DNA of 64,000 nt, from assembly GCF_014197755.1 (NCBI RefSeq), contig NZ_JACIGE010000003.1, positions 62,001 through 126,000 on the forward strand. The letters run 5' to 3'. The stretch is from Rhodocyclus tenuis. Its GTDB lineage: Bacteria > Pseudomonadota > Gammaproteobacteria > Burkholderiales > Rhodocyclaceae. The stretch's first letter is position 1. Every line of letters begins with the position of its first letter. The position numbers and the translations under genes were made by a program. This document shows positions 29,141 to 38,182 of this stretch, piece after piece. The notes beneath the pieces were generated by a model. It saw only the letters and a list, made by a program, of their open reading frames with translations, did no database searches and was not told where the DNA came from.

Positions 29141-29621
29141 GATCACCCCCTGGCTGATTCTGGCGGCCGTCCTCATCGGCCTCGACCAGGCCAGCAAGTG
29201 GTTCGTCCTCGCCAGGCTGCTGCCGGGCGAGACGGTCTATGTCGCGCCGTTCTGGAACTGGGTGCTCACCTTCAACGAAGGCGCGGCGTTCAGTTTCCTC
29301 TCCGACGCCGGCGGCTGGCAGCGCTGGTTCTTCACCGTGCTGGCCTTCGCCATTTCGGCGTGGATTGTCGTCACCCTGCGCCGGCATGCCGACGATTTCC
29401 GTCTGTCGCTGTCACTGTCGCTGATCCTCGCCGGCGCACTCGGCAACGTCGTCGACCGCATCCGTTTCGGTGCCGTCGTCGACTTCATCCAGTGGCACGC
29501 TGCCGGCTTCTACTGGCCGGCATTCAACGTCGCCGATTCGGCGATCACCATCGGCGCCGTACTGCTGGCGCTCGAACAACTGCGCCCGCAGCGTGATCGC
29601 GCGGCCAAGGAAAACACTTGA
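29127..29621 (+). CDS. lspA: LspA, lipoprotein signal peptidase
   Basis: This 164-aa membrane aspartyl protease removes signal peptides from prolipoproteins. It has four membrane segments and the family motifs [16 protein letters not shown] and FNVADSAIT, which supply the two catalytic aspartates. The start is GTG 29127, overlapping the ileS 3' end by 14 nt, with GGGGGAG upstream, so translation is coupled to ileS. Confidence 0.97.
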   Translation: MPAPRITPWLILAAVLIGLDQASKWFVLARLLPGETVYVAPFWNWVLTFNEGAAFSFLSDAGGWQRWFFTVLAFAISAWIVVTLRRHADDFRLSLSLSLILAGALGNVVDRIRFGAVVDFIQWHAAGFYWPAFNVADSAITIGAVLLALEQLRPQRDRAAKENT

Positions 29622-30085
29622 GCACGAACGAACTGCCGCCTACCGCCGACGCGAATCCGCCCACAGTCCAGCCCGACAGCTTCATCACCCTGCACTACCG
29701 GCTGGCCGCCGCCGACGGCGAGGAGTTCGTCAGCACCTTCGACCTCTCGCCGGCAACGCTGCAGATGGGCAGCGGTCAGCTCGCCGCGCCGCTGGAAGCG
29801 CGTCTGCTCGGCCTGCCGGTCGGCGCCGAACGCGTCTTCGAACTGCCGCCGACCGAAGCCTTCGGCGAACACAATCCGCTACTCGTCGAGCGCATCGCGC
29901 GCAGCGCGCTGCCGCCGGAAATCGAACTCGTGCCCAATTCGCTCGTCGAATTTTCCGCTCCCGACAGCGGCGCCTTCGCCGGCTTCCTGCGCGAACTCGA
30001 CGCCGAAACGGCGCTGTTCGACTTCAACCACCCGCTCGCCGGGCGCGCCATCCGCTTCGAAGTGCGGCTGATCGGCGTTCTCTGA
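29618..30085 (+). CDS. fkpB: FKBP-type peptidyl-prolyl isomerase (FkpB/SlpA type)
   Basis: This 155-aa protein has a SlyD/SlpA-like FKBP fold with an inserted flap domain: [27 protein letters not shown], and [14 protein letters not shown]. It is a cis-trans prolyl isomerase or chaperone. The start appears to be TTG 29618, whose last two bases are the first two of the lspA stop; AAGGA lies seven bases upstream. The same neighbour order (lspA-fkpB-ispH) is found in E. coli. Confidence 0.92.
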   Translation: MSTNELPPTADANPPTVQPDSFITLHYRLAAADGEEFVSTFDLSPATLQMGSGQLAAPLEARLLGLPVGAERVFELPPTEAFGEHNPLLVERIARSALPPEIELVPNSLVEFSAPDSGAFAGFLRELDAETALFDFNHPLAGRAIRFEVRLIGVL

Positions 30086-30119
30086 CGCCGTCAGGCGCCA
30101 CCGACCACCAGGAACAGTC

Positions 30120-31049
30120 ATGAACATCATCCTTGCCAATCCCCGCGGCTTCTGTGCCGGCGTCGAACGCGCCATCGCCATCGTCGAGCGCGCGCTGGAA
30201 AAGTTCGGCGCGCCGATCTATGTGCGCCACGAGGTAGTGCATAACCGCTTCGTCTGCGACTCGCTGCGCGAAAAAGGTGCAGTTTTCATCGACGAACTCG
30301 CCGATGTTCCCGCCGACAGCACGGTGATTTTCAGCGCGCATGGCGTCTCACAGGCGGTACGTGAAGAAGCGCAGGCGCGCGGCCTGCGCGTTTTTGACGC
30401 GACCTGCCCGCTGGTGACCAAGGTGCACATGGAAGTCGCACGCATGCGCCGCGAGGGGCGCGAGATCGTCATGATCGGCCACCGCGGCCACCCGGAAGTC
30501 GAAGGAACGATGGGGCAGACCACCGAAGGCATGTATCTGGTGGAAAACTCTGCCGACGTCGCCAGCCTGAAAGTCGGAAAGCCCGACGCGCTGGCCTACG
30601 TGACGCAGACCACACTGTCGGTGGATGATGCCGAACAGGTGGTGAGCACGCTCAAGCAGAGCTTCCCGACGATCATCGGACCGAAGAAGGACGACATCTG
30701 CTACGCCACGCAGAACCGTCAGGACGCCGTGCGCAGCCTGGCCAACGCCTGCGATCTGGTGCTGGTGGTCGGTTCGCCGACCAGCTCCAACTCGAACCGC
30801 CTGCGCGAAGTCGCCGAAAGCCGCGGCGTTCGCGCGCATCTCGTTGATCGCGCCGCCGACATCCGCGCCGAATGGCTCGATGGCGTGCAGCAGGTCGGCG
30901 TCACCGCTGGTGCCTCGGCGCCGGAAAAGCTGGTCAGGGAAGTCGTCGAACGCCTGATCGCGCTCGGCGCCGACTCGGTGAAGGACATTCCCGGCATCAT
31001 CGAGGGCGTCAATTTCCCGCTGCCGCGCGATCTGCTCGAAGCAACCTGA
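30120..31049 (+). CDS. ispH: IspH, 4-hydroxy-3-methylbut-2-enyl diphosphate reductase
   Basis: This 309-aa iron-sulfur enzyme performs the last step of the MEP isoprenoid pathway, making IPP and DMAPP. The cluster cysteines are visible: C12 in [12 protein letters not shown], one in [12 protein letters not shown], and one in [11 protein letters not shown]. The active-site Glu in [10 protein letters not shown] and the motif [10 protein letters not shown] are present. It ends the ribF operon, convergent with the TonB-like gene. dxs and ispA of the same route lie at 49.6-52.4 kb. Confidence 0.98.
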   Translation: MNIILANPRGFCAGVERAIAIVERALEKFGAPIYVRHEVVHNRFVCDSLREKGAVFIDELADVPADSTVIFSAHGVSQAVREEAQARGLRVFDATCPLVTKVHMEVARMRREGREIVMIGHRGHPEVEGTMGQTTEGMYLVENSADVASLKVGKPDALAYVTQTTLSVDDAEQVVSTLKQSFPTIIGPKKDDICYATQNRQDAVRSLANACDLVLVVGSPTSSNSNRLREVAESRGVRAHLVDRAADIRAEWLDGVQQVGVTAGASAPEKLVREVVERLIALGADSVKDIPGIIEGVNFPLPRDLLEAT

Positions 31050-31083
31050 TTACCGGACCGCGGGCGCGCGACGCTAGCGCCGC

Positions 31084-31692
31084 TCAGCGGCGCACCACCG
31101 CGTCGAGTGACAGGCGGACGCGCAGTTCGCTCGCCACCGGCACATCGCGCCAGCGCCCCGGGGTGAAGCGGGCGCGCAGAGGTATCTCGCGCTTGAGCCA
31201 GTCGGCCAGTTCGCTGGCGGCACCTTCCTCGACCAGCACCTCATCGACGACGCCGTCCTTGCTGATGCGCAGGGCCACGACAACATCGCCGCGCGCCTGC
31301 GCCGGCAGCGGCCAGCCGCTATCCAGCCACTCGGGGTTTTCCAGCACCGGCCGCGCGGCGAGCAGCGCCGCCGGAATGTAGACGGCCGTTTGTGCGGCAC
31401 GCTCAGGCGGCTGCGGCTGCGGGGTCAGTTCGACGATATCGGCCGGCACTTCGTCGCTGGGCGCGACTTCCGGCGCCGCCGGTCGCGGGCTGACGGCGGC
31501 AGAGGCATCCTCAGCTGCCGCAGGTGGTGCCTGCCGGGGCAGATTGACGGCCAGCGGCGGCGGATAGGAGTGGAAGCGCGGCGGCGACGGCGAGAGCAAC
31601 AGCAGGAAGGTGTGCAGCGCCAGCGACGCGAGCAGCGCCAGTTGAAGCTGCTGCCACCTGCCGCGCGACGGTGGACTCAGCTCTTCCAGCAC
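31084..31692 (-). CDS. TonB-like single-pass membrane protein coupled to pilE
   Basis: This 202-aa protein has one membrane segment (LQLALLASLALHTFLLLL, about 16-33), a Pro/Ala-rich linker and a C-terminal domain that resembles TonB only loosely (GDVVVALRISKDGVVDEVLVEEG). The start is GTG 31692, inside the 3' end of pilE with a 16-nt overlap, so the two are translated together. Its position at the end of a minor-pilin operon suggests a pilus-related or envelope role; no direct evidence supports energy transduction. Confidence 0.7.
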   Translation of the reverse strand: MLEELSPPSRGRWQQLQLALLASLALHTFLLLLSPSPPRFHSYPPPLAVNLPRQAPPAAAEDASAAVSPRPAAPEVAPSDEVPADIVELTPQPQPPERAAQTAVYIPAALLAARPVLENPEWLDSGWPLPAQARGDVVVALRISKDGVVDEVLVEEGAASELADWLKREIPLRARFTPGRWRDVPVASELRVRLSLDAVVRR

Positions 31693-32147
31693 TCGCCAAG
31701 AGGCCGGCTGCCGCTGACCGCACGCACACCGGTATTGGTCAGCGTGAACGTGCCGCAGCTGTCACCACTCATCGAATTGACCGGTACCGCCTGCAGCGTG
31801 AAGGCCGAATCGGTCGGCGTCGCGACGAAGGAGATGTTGTAGTAAGCCTCGCCCGCCGACGCCGAGCGCGGCGCCACGGCGAGCCCCGCCGGCAGCGCGA
31901 TGTTGTTGCCAGCACTGTCGCTCAGGTAGCTGCCGGTATTGCTGAAGTTGCGCTCCATGAACTGCCCCGCCTCGGTCAGCACGCCGGTCGCATCGGCGCG
32001 TTTGGAGGCGCGGATGTACTCGTTGAACTGCGGCACGGCGATGGCCATGATGATTCCGAGGAGGGCGATCGTCACCACCAGTTCGACGAGAGTAAAACCG
32101 GCGGCACGCGCTTCGCGAGGTTTTCGCAGCATTTTCTTTCCGATCAT
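31677..32147 (-). CDS. pilE: PilE-type minor pilin
   Basis: This 156-aa type IV prepilin has the cleavage site AAGFTLVELVV with Glu at mature position 5 and a hydrophobic N-terminal helix. The C-terminal region has two cysteines (GDSCGTF ... GECWKS) that could form the D-region disulfide. It resembles PilE minor pilins that follow pilY1. ATG 32147 is used; an internal ATG at 32132 with GGAAAG upstream is equally possible and shortens the leader by five residues. Confidence 0.93.
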   Translation of the reverse strand: MIGKKMLRKPREARAAGFTLVELVVTIALLGIIMAIAVPQFNEYIRASKRADATGVLTEAGQFMERNFSNTGSYLSDSAGNNIALPAGLAVAPRSASAGEAYYNISFVATPTDSAFTLQAVPVNSMSGDSCGTFTLTNTGVRAVSGSRPLGECWKS

Positions 32148-32202
32148 TCAAAACCGCACCGCCAACACGCAGCTTGCCAGCGTCTGCCGGGGCGCTGGCG
32201 CA

Positions 32203-35200
32203 TCAGTCTGTTTCCAGCTCTCGCCACGAGAGCCGACGTCCAAGGCCGAACTGCAGGGTGATGCCATAAACCTCGGTGGTGCCGCCACCTCCGCCGAAAC
32301 CTCCGCCGACACCTCCGCCGCTGCCACCACCGCCTCCCGACCCACCCTTGTAGACAACACCCGTGCCGCGGCCGATGGTCACCGTGGTGCCGGTCGGTGA
32401 AATGCCGACGGTCGATTGGCGACGGCTGGCGGGAACGCTGATGCCTGTGTTGATCACTATTCTCGGAACATTGGTGAATACATCGTAGTCCTGCCGGGCG
32501 CCGGTGAGCGGGCTGAGCATGTAGTCCCACGAGCTCCCGCCATAGTCGCAGATGTCGTTCGAAGGAACGATCGTCGGCACATTGAGCAGATTGCTGCCGA
32601 GCAGCTGCGGATCATAGGCGACGCGTTCGCTCGGATTGCTGCCGTCGGTCAGCAGATCGAGATACCAGCCCAGCTTGCTGTCCCAGTCGACGCCGTTGGC
32701 GGTGGTCGTCGAATAGATTGCCCCGCCGTAGGTTGTCGAGAAGTTGACCAGCTGCTGCTCCTGCAGGTTGTTGCGGCTGGAGAAGGAAACGCCGGCCGTC
32801 GCGTCGCGCTTGTCCCAGATGCCGTAGAAGGTCTGTTGCTGGCTGCTGTTCTTGTCGGTCGCTTCGAGGTACTTCCCCGTTCCGAAAAGGACCATCACGC
32901 CGCCCAGCGGATGACGGACCAGCTTGGGCATGGTGGTGATTGCCTGCCTATCACCTCCCGTGGTCTGCGCGTGATAGAGCCGGTACGCGACATTTGCGCT
33001 GCTGATCGTCGTCAGATCGAACTTCCACATATTGCCGTTGAGGTCGGCGGCATAGGCGAAATCGGCAATCCCGTCGGAGTCGATGTCGCCAAGCGTCGCG
33101 GTTGCCAGTCCGTTCGGCGTCGCCGCCACCGTCGTCGTCAGTTTTTTCAGCAAGGTGCCGGTCAAGGCATCGACGATGAACAGATGGGCATTGCTCGACG
33201 AACTGACGGTGCCATCGGCGTCGTCATTGTTGTAACCGTTGCCGAAAACGACCACCCACTGCCAGTCCGTGCAGGGTTGCGGATCACTCACCCCATCCGG
33301 ATCGCGTGTCGTGCACAGACGGACGATCGACGGCCGGCTGTAGGTATAGCCGAGATCGGCCGCTGCGGCATCGCTGCTGTCGGAGAATTCCCATTTGACG
33401 AGGCTCGCCGCATTGGCCTCGCTGAAAGTCGACGGGTCGGTGATGTCGAGGGCGTAGATGCCCTGACCGCCGCCGCCAAGCCCTCCGACCAGCAGGGTTT
33501 TCCAGGCGCCGGCATCGGCGCAGCCGCTATCGCAGACGTCACCGACGGTTGGCGAACCGTCGACATAAAAGGCGTGCGGATTGGATTCCTTGCCATAGTC
33601 GGCAGCGGTCAGCTTGGACAGCTTGGCGTTGCGATAGAGCATGCTCGGCACGTAGGCCAGCCTTTCTACGCCCGTTGCCGCGTCGAAGCCATGCAGCATG
33701 CCGTCGTTGCCGCCGACATAGACGATCGGCGTCCGGCTCTTGCGCGCGTTGTAGAAATCGCGGTAACTGGTCAGTCCGTAACCGAAAGACGGTGCGCCAA
33801 CGTATTGCAGTGCCGAGTTGACGATGTCGCCGAGGAAATTGACCACGCAAGAACTCGGCGGGCCGCAAGCGGGACGCTGCCTGAATCCGGTCGGCACGCC
33901 ACCGCGCAGGAACAGCAGGCGGTTCTCGCCCTCGGTGTCTTGGCTGCCACTCGCTGAAAGCGTGCCGAGAGAGCGTTGCAGTGCCCCGTCGCTGGTCATG
34001 CTCGCCCAGCGGAAGGGAATGCCGTGGTTGCCGCTGGCGGCCGCCGGATCGTAGGTCAGCATGACGCGGGTCGCGGGGTCGATAGGCGTCGAGTACATCA
34101 CGTCCTGGGCACGCCAGGCCGCTTGACCGAGGCTGCCGTCGGGCAGGATCGGATAGGCATTTACCTCACCACCCCAACCATCGCTGGAAAAACGCGCCTG
34201 GTAGAGAACGGAGGTCGAACGCAGGCTGGTCGAGTTGGTCGCCAGCGCCGCCGCCGTGCCCGCATCCTTGGAGATTTTGGCGAGCGCCGCGCCCATCTGC
34301 TGCTCGAGCTTCAGCGGATTCACGACCAGGAAGTAGTTGTCGGGAACACCGTCGCCATCGGAATCCCATTCGGCGCCCTCGGGAATGCCGTTCGGGCTGG
34401 TGTCGTCGTCGTGGAAGCCGCCGAACTTGGCCATGTACCAGAGCGGATCCTTCAACAACGACGCTGCCGTCGCCGCGGTGTCGACGCGGAAGTAGCGGGT
34501 GCGCGACAGTCCAAGAGACGGTCCGCCCGCCGGATAGGCATTCGAGGTGACGGTGCAGCTGCTTGGCGAGACAACGGACGCGTTGTAACGCGTGTCAATA
34601 CCGTACTCGGGATCGCTGCCCTCACCGGTGTCGCTGTCGCGCACGTCGAGGTAGATCGAATTGGAAGCCCCGGAACTGATCTCGCAGGTCGACTGCACTT
34701 CGCCGGTGGTGCTGTTGAGGACGACACTCAGCTCCCTGGCGCCGGAAATGACGTAGCCCATGTGCTGGATGATGCCGCCGGCCGCGTAGTCGGAAGAAAC
34801 CGACACCGAAATGAGGTTGTCACCCAGTTTCTTGATCTCGTAGGTCGAGATGGCGTCCATGTCGTGGTCGGCGCCTTGCTCGACGTCTTCGTAGTTGATG
34901 CGGAACTTGTAGTAGGGTCGGCCCCCGTTGACCGTCGAATCGGCATCGCCGGCACTGGTATTGGCGATGTCGTCGATATAGAAGTCGACGATCTGGTTGG
35001 TCGGCTGGAAAGAAGTAGCAGCGGCACTGATGCTGCTGCCGCCAACCGATTTGGCAAAAGGCACGATGGTGATCCTCGCCTCGCCCATCGGCACTTCGAT
35101 CGTCGGCAAGGGCGGCGCCAGCGCGATGGCGTAGGCCGAGGCTTTCTGGCTACCGTTGGTGTTGCTCAGATCATTCATGTGTCCGTAGTACGCAGCGATC

Positions 35201-37536
35201 GCAGCAGAATAACTTCCCTGCCGCGTCGGTTCCGACGGCGACAGACCGCGAAGGGTGCCGAAGCTGCTTGCCGCTTTCGGTGTCGGCGCATTGTCGTAGC
35301 TCCCCGCCGATTGGCCGATGAAGACCGATTTCGTCACCGAAGAACCGAACTCCTTGTTCCAGACGCTTTGTCCGAGCGTCTCCATGTTGAAGTCGGTGAG
35401 ATCGCCCGAGCCGAAGGTGCTGCCGCCGCAGGGATAAGTCGTCGTTGTTTCGTCAGTGCAGAATTTGCTGCCGGGAATCGAGTCTGCGTCGAACGAGGGA
35501 TAGACATCGCTGATCGCCATGAAATAGGGCTTCGAGCAGTGCGGGAAACCGCCCGACGTGCGATAGGGATCGGCCCATGTCGCCAACGGCAGCTCAAGCT
35601 TTGAATCCGAAGTACTCGAATCGGCAACATTGGCCACAAACGATGCGGTCGGCGTCGCCTTGCCGGCGAAATAGCGTGTGGCCTCGTAAATCATCTCGCC
35701 GAGCGGATTGCCCCACATGTTGCACTGGTTGTTCGTCATCGGCGTGGTGGTGACCCAGCCGCAGGAATAATCCTGACTGCTGTAGCGGAAATCGGTAATG
35801 CGCAGGCGGTCGATGGTCCGGATGATGCCGGTGGTCGAGGTGAGAACGCCGGTGGCGGAGTTGATCTCGTCGTTGATCGACGCGACGTTCTTGCGCAGCA
35901 CGCCGCCGCGCGTGTTGTTGCGGTAGCTGCCGGAAATCATCCCGAAATACATGGCGTTGTTCTCGCCATACTGCTGCAGCAGGCCGGTCGGTTTGTACAC
36001 CACCGGGCTGGAACCGTAGGCGCGGCAGTTCGATTCGAGCTTGGCCGGGTTGCACACCTCGACGCGAACGGTGTAATCGGAGATCGCCGAGGTCGATCCG
36101 GCTTCCTGATATTTCAGTCGATAGCCGTCTCCACCGTTGCCCTCCTGCATGCGCAGGACGAAGGGATAGCTTCCAGCCGCCAGATACTTCGTTGCGTTAT
36201 GCGTCTGGTCGCCGGAAAAGCCATGGCCGCCGTACCACCCCAGCGTCAGCAGCGAGGGATCGGGCATGGTGTTCGGCGGATTGTTGGGATCGGGTACCGG
36301 CGGCGGAAGTATCAGTGCGCGAGTCGTCGTATTGTAGGAAACCCCCGCTCCGAGCGTGAAGTCGATAGCATCGTCGCCGTCAATCGCGAAACTGTAGGTG
36401 CCCGGGCTCGTGATCACGATGTTGCCGACAATCGCCACCGCGTAATTGTCGTCGCTTGCCGCATCAAGATCGCAGTTATTGTCCTTGCAATCGATGCTGG
36501 TGATCGTGGTTCCCGCACTGCGAGTGGAGAGGATTCTCTTACCAGTCGTTCGGGTAAAAAAATCGTCCATCTCGCTGCGGTTGTTCGGATGGTCGCGGTC
36601 GTGTGTGTAGCTGTAGAGCGTCGTGCCGCCACCCAGCACATTGCTGCTGCTGACGACGGTCCATGTCGCGCCGACGCTGGAGATACATGCCGAACGCGAG
36701 TTGTTGCCGGTGGCGCACTCCGACCCCGCAACCGGCCGCTCGATCGACAGCCATTCCCAGACGCGGAACTTGGTGTTGTTGAGCACGCGCAGCAGCGGTG
36801 GGCTGTTGCGTGCGCTGACCGTATCGTTGCCCGTCGTATCGCCACTGGCCAGCAGCGTCACGTTGGCAAACAGGTGGTAGTTGCCGGAGGACGGCAAGGA
36901 TAGCGGCGTGAAGTTACGTATGTCATAACCATCGCGCGCGATGCTCTTGTACTCCTTGCCCCAGGCGTGCGCGTCCTGCGGCACGAAGACGCGCTCAAGA
37001 ACGGTCCTGCTGCCGGTATCGGTAGAACGATAGCCGCCGTAGAGCACCTTGCGCAGCGCGTCCATGCGCGAGGTGGTGACATAGTTCAGCCAGTCGCCAC
37101 TCCACTGTCCGGTGCATCTTTTGCGTGACAGGCGCTCGACCACCTTTTCGCTGGTACTCATTTCCGAGCCGTCAGACTTGGTGAACACCGGGTTGTTGGT
37201 CGGCGTCGCCGGGACGAAAAGGCTCTCCGTACTGTCGTAGGTGTAGCACTTGTACGAGTCGAAATAGCCGTAGTAGTCGATCTTGCCCGGCTTGTAGACG
37301 AGGTCGAGCGTGCCGTCGCTGTCGAGATCGGAATAGTCGTTGTAAGCCTCGTAATACAGCTTGTGGTCGCGCGCCATCGTCAGCATGACCAGCGGCGACT
37401 GGCTCTGTGTCAGGAACAGCGGCTCCTGCGAGAGGTTGATCGAACCTGCCCAGGCGGACGGCAGGACGAGCGCGCTGGCGAGAAAGGCGGCCGGCAGCCA
37501 GGCCGACGACGAAAAAAACTGGCGAGTGCGGGTCAT
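32203..37536 (-). CDS. pilY1: PilY1, type IV pilus tip/assembly protein (large form)
   Basis: This 1777-aa secreted protein begins with a signal peptide (cleavage after AWA, about residue 30). A PA14-like region lies around 370-490 (TYSFAIDGDDAIDF, GWYGGHGFSG). The C-terminal third is the PilY1 beta-propeller, with a calcium-loop motif DIDSDGIAD at 1484-1492. An Asp-rich DLDSDGTLD also occurs near residue 70. The tail is a glycine-rich tract followed by about 25 residues. No vWA MIDAS (DxSxS) motif was found. It is much longer than P. aeruginosa PilY1 (about 1160 aa). AGGAG precedes the ATG at 37536. Confidence 0.95.
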   Translation of the reverse strand: MTRTRQFFSSSAWLPAAFLASALVLPSAWAGSINLSQEPLFLTQSQSPLVMLTMARDHKLYYEAYNDYSDLDSDGTLDLVYKPGKIDYYGYFDSYKCYTYDSTESLFVPATPTNNPVFTKSDGSEMSTSEKVVERLSRKRCTGQWSGDWLNYVTTSRMDALRKVLYGGYRSTDTGSRTVLERVFVPQDAHAWGKEYKSIARDGYDIRNFTPLSLPSSGNYHLFANVTLLASGDTTGNDTVSARNSPPLLRVLNNTKFRVWEWLSIERPVAGSECATGNNSRSACISSVGATWTVVSSSNVLGGGTTLYSYTHDRDHPNNRSEMDDFFTRTTGKRILSTRSAGTTITSIDCKDNNCDLDAASDDNYAVAIVGNIVITSPGTYSFAIDGDDAIDFTLGAGVSYNTTTRALILPPPVPDPNNPPNTMPDPSLLTLGWYGGHGFSGDQTHNATKYLAAGSYPFVLRMQEGNGGDGYRLKYQEAGSTSAISDYTVRVEVCNPAKLESNCRAYGSSPVVYKPTGLLQQYGENNAMYFGMISGSYRNNTRGGVLRKNVASINDEINSATGVLTSTTGIIRTIDRLRITDFRYSSQDYSCGWVTTTPMTNNQCNMWGNPLGEMIYEATRYFAGKATPTASFVANVADSSTSDSKLELPLATWADPYRTSGGFPHCSKPYFMAISDVYPSFDADSIPGSKFCTDETTTTYPCGGSTFGSGDLTDFNMETLGQSVWNKEFGSSVTKSVFIGQSAGSYDNAPTPKAASSFGTLRGLSPSEPTRQGSYSAAIAAYYGHMNDLSNTNGSQKASAYAIALAPPLPTIEVPMGEARITIVPFAKSVGGSSISAAATSFQPTNQIVDFYIDDIANTSAGDADSTVNGGRPYYKFRINYEDVEQGADHDMDAISTYEIKKLGDNLISVSVSSDYAAGGIIQHMGYVISGARELSVVLNSTTGEVQSTCEISSGASNSIYLDVRDSDTGEGSDPEYGIDTRYNASVVSPSSCTVTSNAYPAGGPSLGLSRTRYFRVDTAATAASLLKDPLWYMAKFGGFHDDDTSPNGIPEGAEWDSDGDGVPDNYFLVVNPLKLEQQMGAALAKISKDAGTAAALATNSTSLRSTSVLYQARFSSDGWGGEVNAYPILPDGSLGQAAWRAQDVMYSTPIDPATRVMLTYDPAAASGNHGIPFRWASMTSDGALQRSLGTLSASGSQDTEGENRLLFLRGGVPTGFRQRPACGPPSSCVVNFLGDIVNSALQYVGAPSFGYGLTSYRDFYNARKSRTPIVYVGGNDGMLHGFDAATGVERLAYVPSMLYRNAKLSKLTAADYGKESNPHAFYVDGSPTVGDVCDSGCADAGAWKTLLVGGLGGGGQGIYALDITDPSTFSEANAASLVKWEFSDSSDAAAADLGYTYSRPSIVRLCTTRDPDGVSDPQPCTDWQWVVVFGNGYNNDDADGTVSSSSNAHLFIVDALTGTLLKKLTTTVAATPNGLATATLGDIDSDGIADFAYAADLNGNMWKFDLTTISSANVAYRLYHAQTTGGDRQAITTMPKLVRHPLGGVMVLFGTGKYLEATDKNSSQQQTFYGIWDKRDATAGVSFSSRNNLQEQQLVNFSTTYGGAIYSTTTANGVDWDSKLGWYLDLLTDGSNPSERVAYDPQLLGSNLLNVPTIVPSNDICDYGGSSWDYMLSPLTGARQDYDVFTNVPRIVINTGISVPASRRQSTVGISPTGTTVTIGRGTGVVYKGGSGGGGGSGGGVGGGFGGGGGTTEVYGITLQFGLGRRLSWRELETD

Positions 37537-37551
37537 GAGGTACTCCTCGGC

Positions 37552-38160
37552 CTACGGGAGATAAAGCGCCTGCAAAACTACGCGCGTCGCAACGCGCCGA
37601 CCGAAGCCGACAGCGCTGACGCGGTAGACATAAGAGCTTTTGCCGGGCTCCAGGTCGAAGGACGGAACCGTCAGCGCCTCGATGATGTAGCGCGGCTGTC
37701 TGGCAACCCTCGCCAGCAGCGGCGCGCTTGAGTAGGCACCGTACTTGACACTCTTCACCGCGGCATTCTCGTCACCCGAGCCAACCCAGCCGGGGTATCC
37801 GGAGTTACTGGGGACCTCAAGATCAACCCAGATCGGATTCCCTGTGGTACTGGGCTGGCACAAACCCTGATAGGAGCCGCTGTCGGCACAACCGGCCTCG
37901 AAGCCCATGATTCCGGAGATCGCACGTGAGCCGCTGAAGATGTCGCGCTCGGCATCACGCAAACCGGCCTCGGCAGATTCGAGCGCCAGCTGCCGGTCAC
38001 GAAAATAGCCGGCCATGCGCTCCTCAAGCGTATTGGTACTCATGATGCTGAGGCCGAGCACCGTCAGCACGATGAGGAACATCAGTGCCGTCACCAGCAC
38101 GAAACCCGACTCGCGTCTGTGCAGAGGTTGAATGGGCGGGTCGAGGCGTCTTCGCTTCAT
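37552..38160 (-). CDS. pilX: PilX minor pilin
   Basis: This 202-aa protein has an N-terminal hydrophobic segment after ESGFVLVTALMFLIV, without Glu at mature position 5, as in PilX/PulK-type pilins, then the family stretch MAGYFRDRQLALESAEAGLRDAE. PilX-type minor pilins prime pilus assembly with PilV, PilW and PilY1. ATG 38160 is chosen because the reading further upstream runs into pilW. It ends 15 bases before pilY1. Confidence 0.92.
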   Translation of the reverse strand: MKRRRLDPPIQPLHRRESGFVLVTALMFLIVLTVLGLSIMSTNTLEERMAGYFRDRQLALESAEAGLRDAERDIFSGSRAISGIMGFEAGCADSGSYQGLCQPSTTGNPIWVDLEVPSNSGYPGWVGSGDENAAVKSVKYGAYSSAPLLARVARQPRYIIEALTVPSFDLEPGKSSYVYRVSAVGFGRRVATRVVLQALYLP

Positions 38161-38182
38161 GATGTCGGTCCGGACGAAGAGA

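Noticed and set aside
26285..29197. 970-aa open frame antisense to ileS
   Set aside because: It mirrors the ileS codon pattern, has no recognisable domain and no ribosome site. Long antisense frames are expected opposite high-GC genes.
32416..35604. Long plus-strand frames (513 and 542 aa) opposite pilY1
   Set aside because: They lie opposite a well-supported gene and lack domains, signal peptide or a plausible start region.
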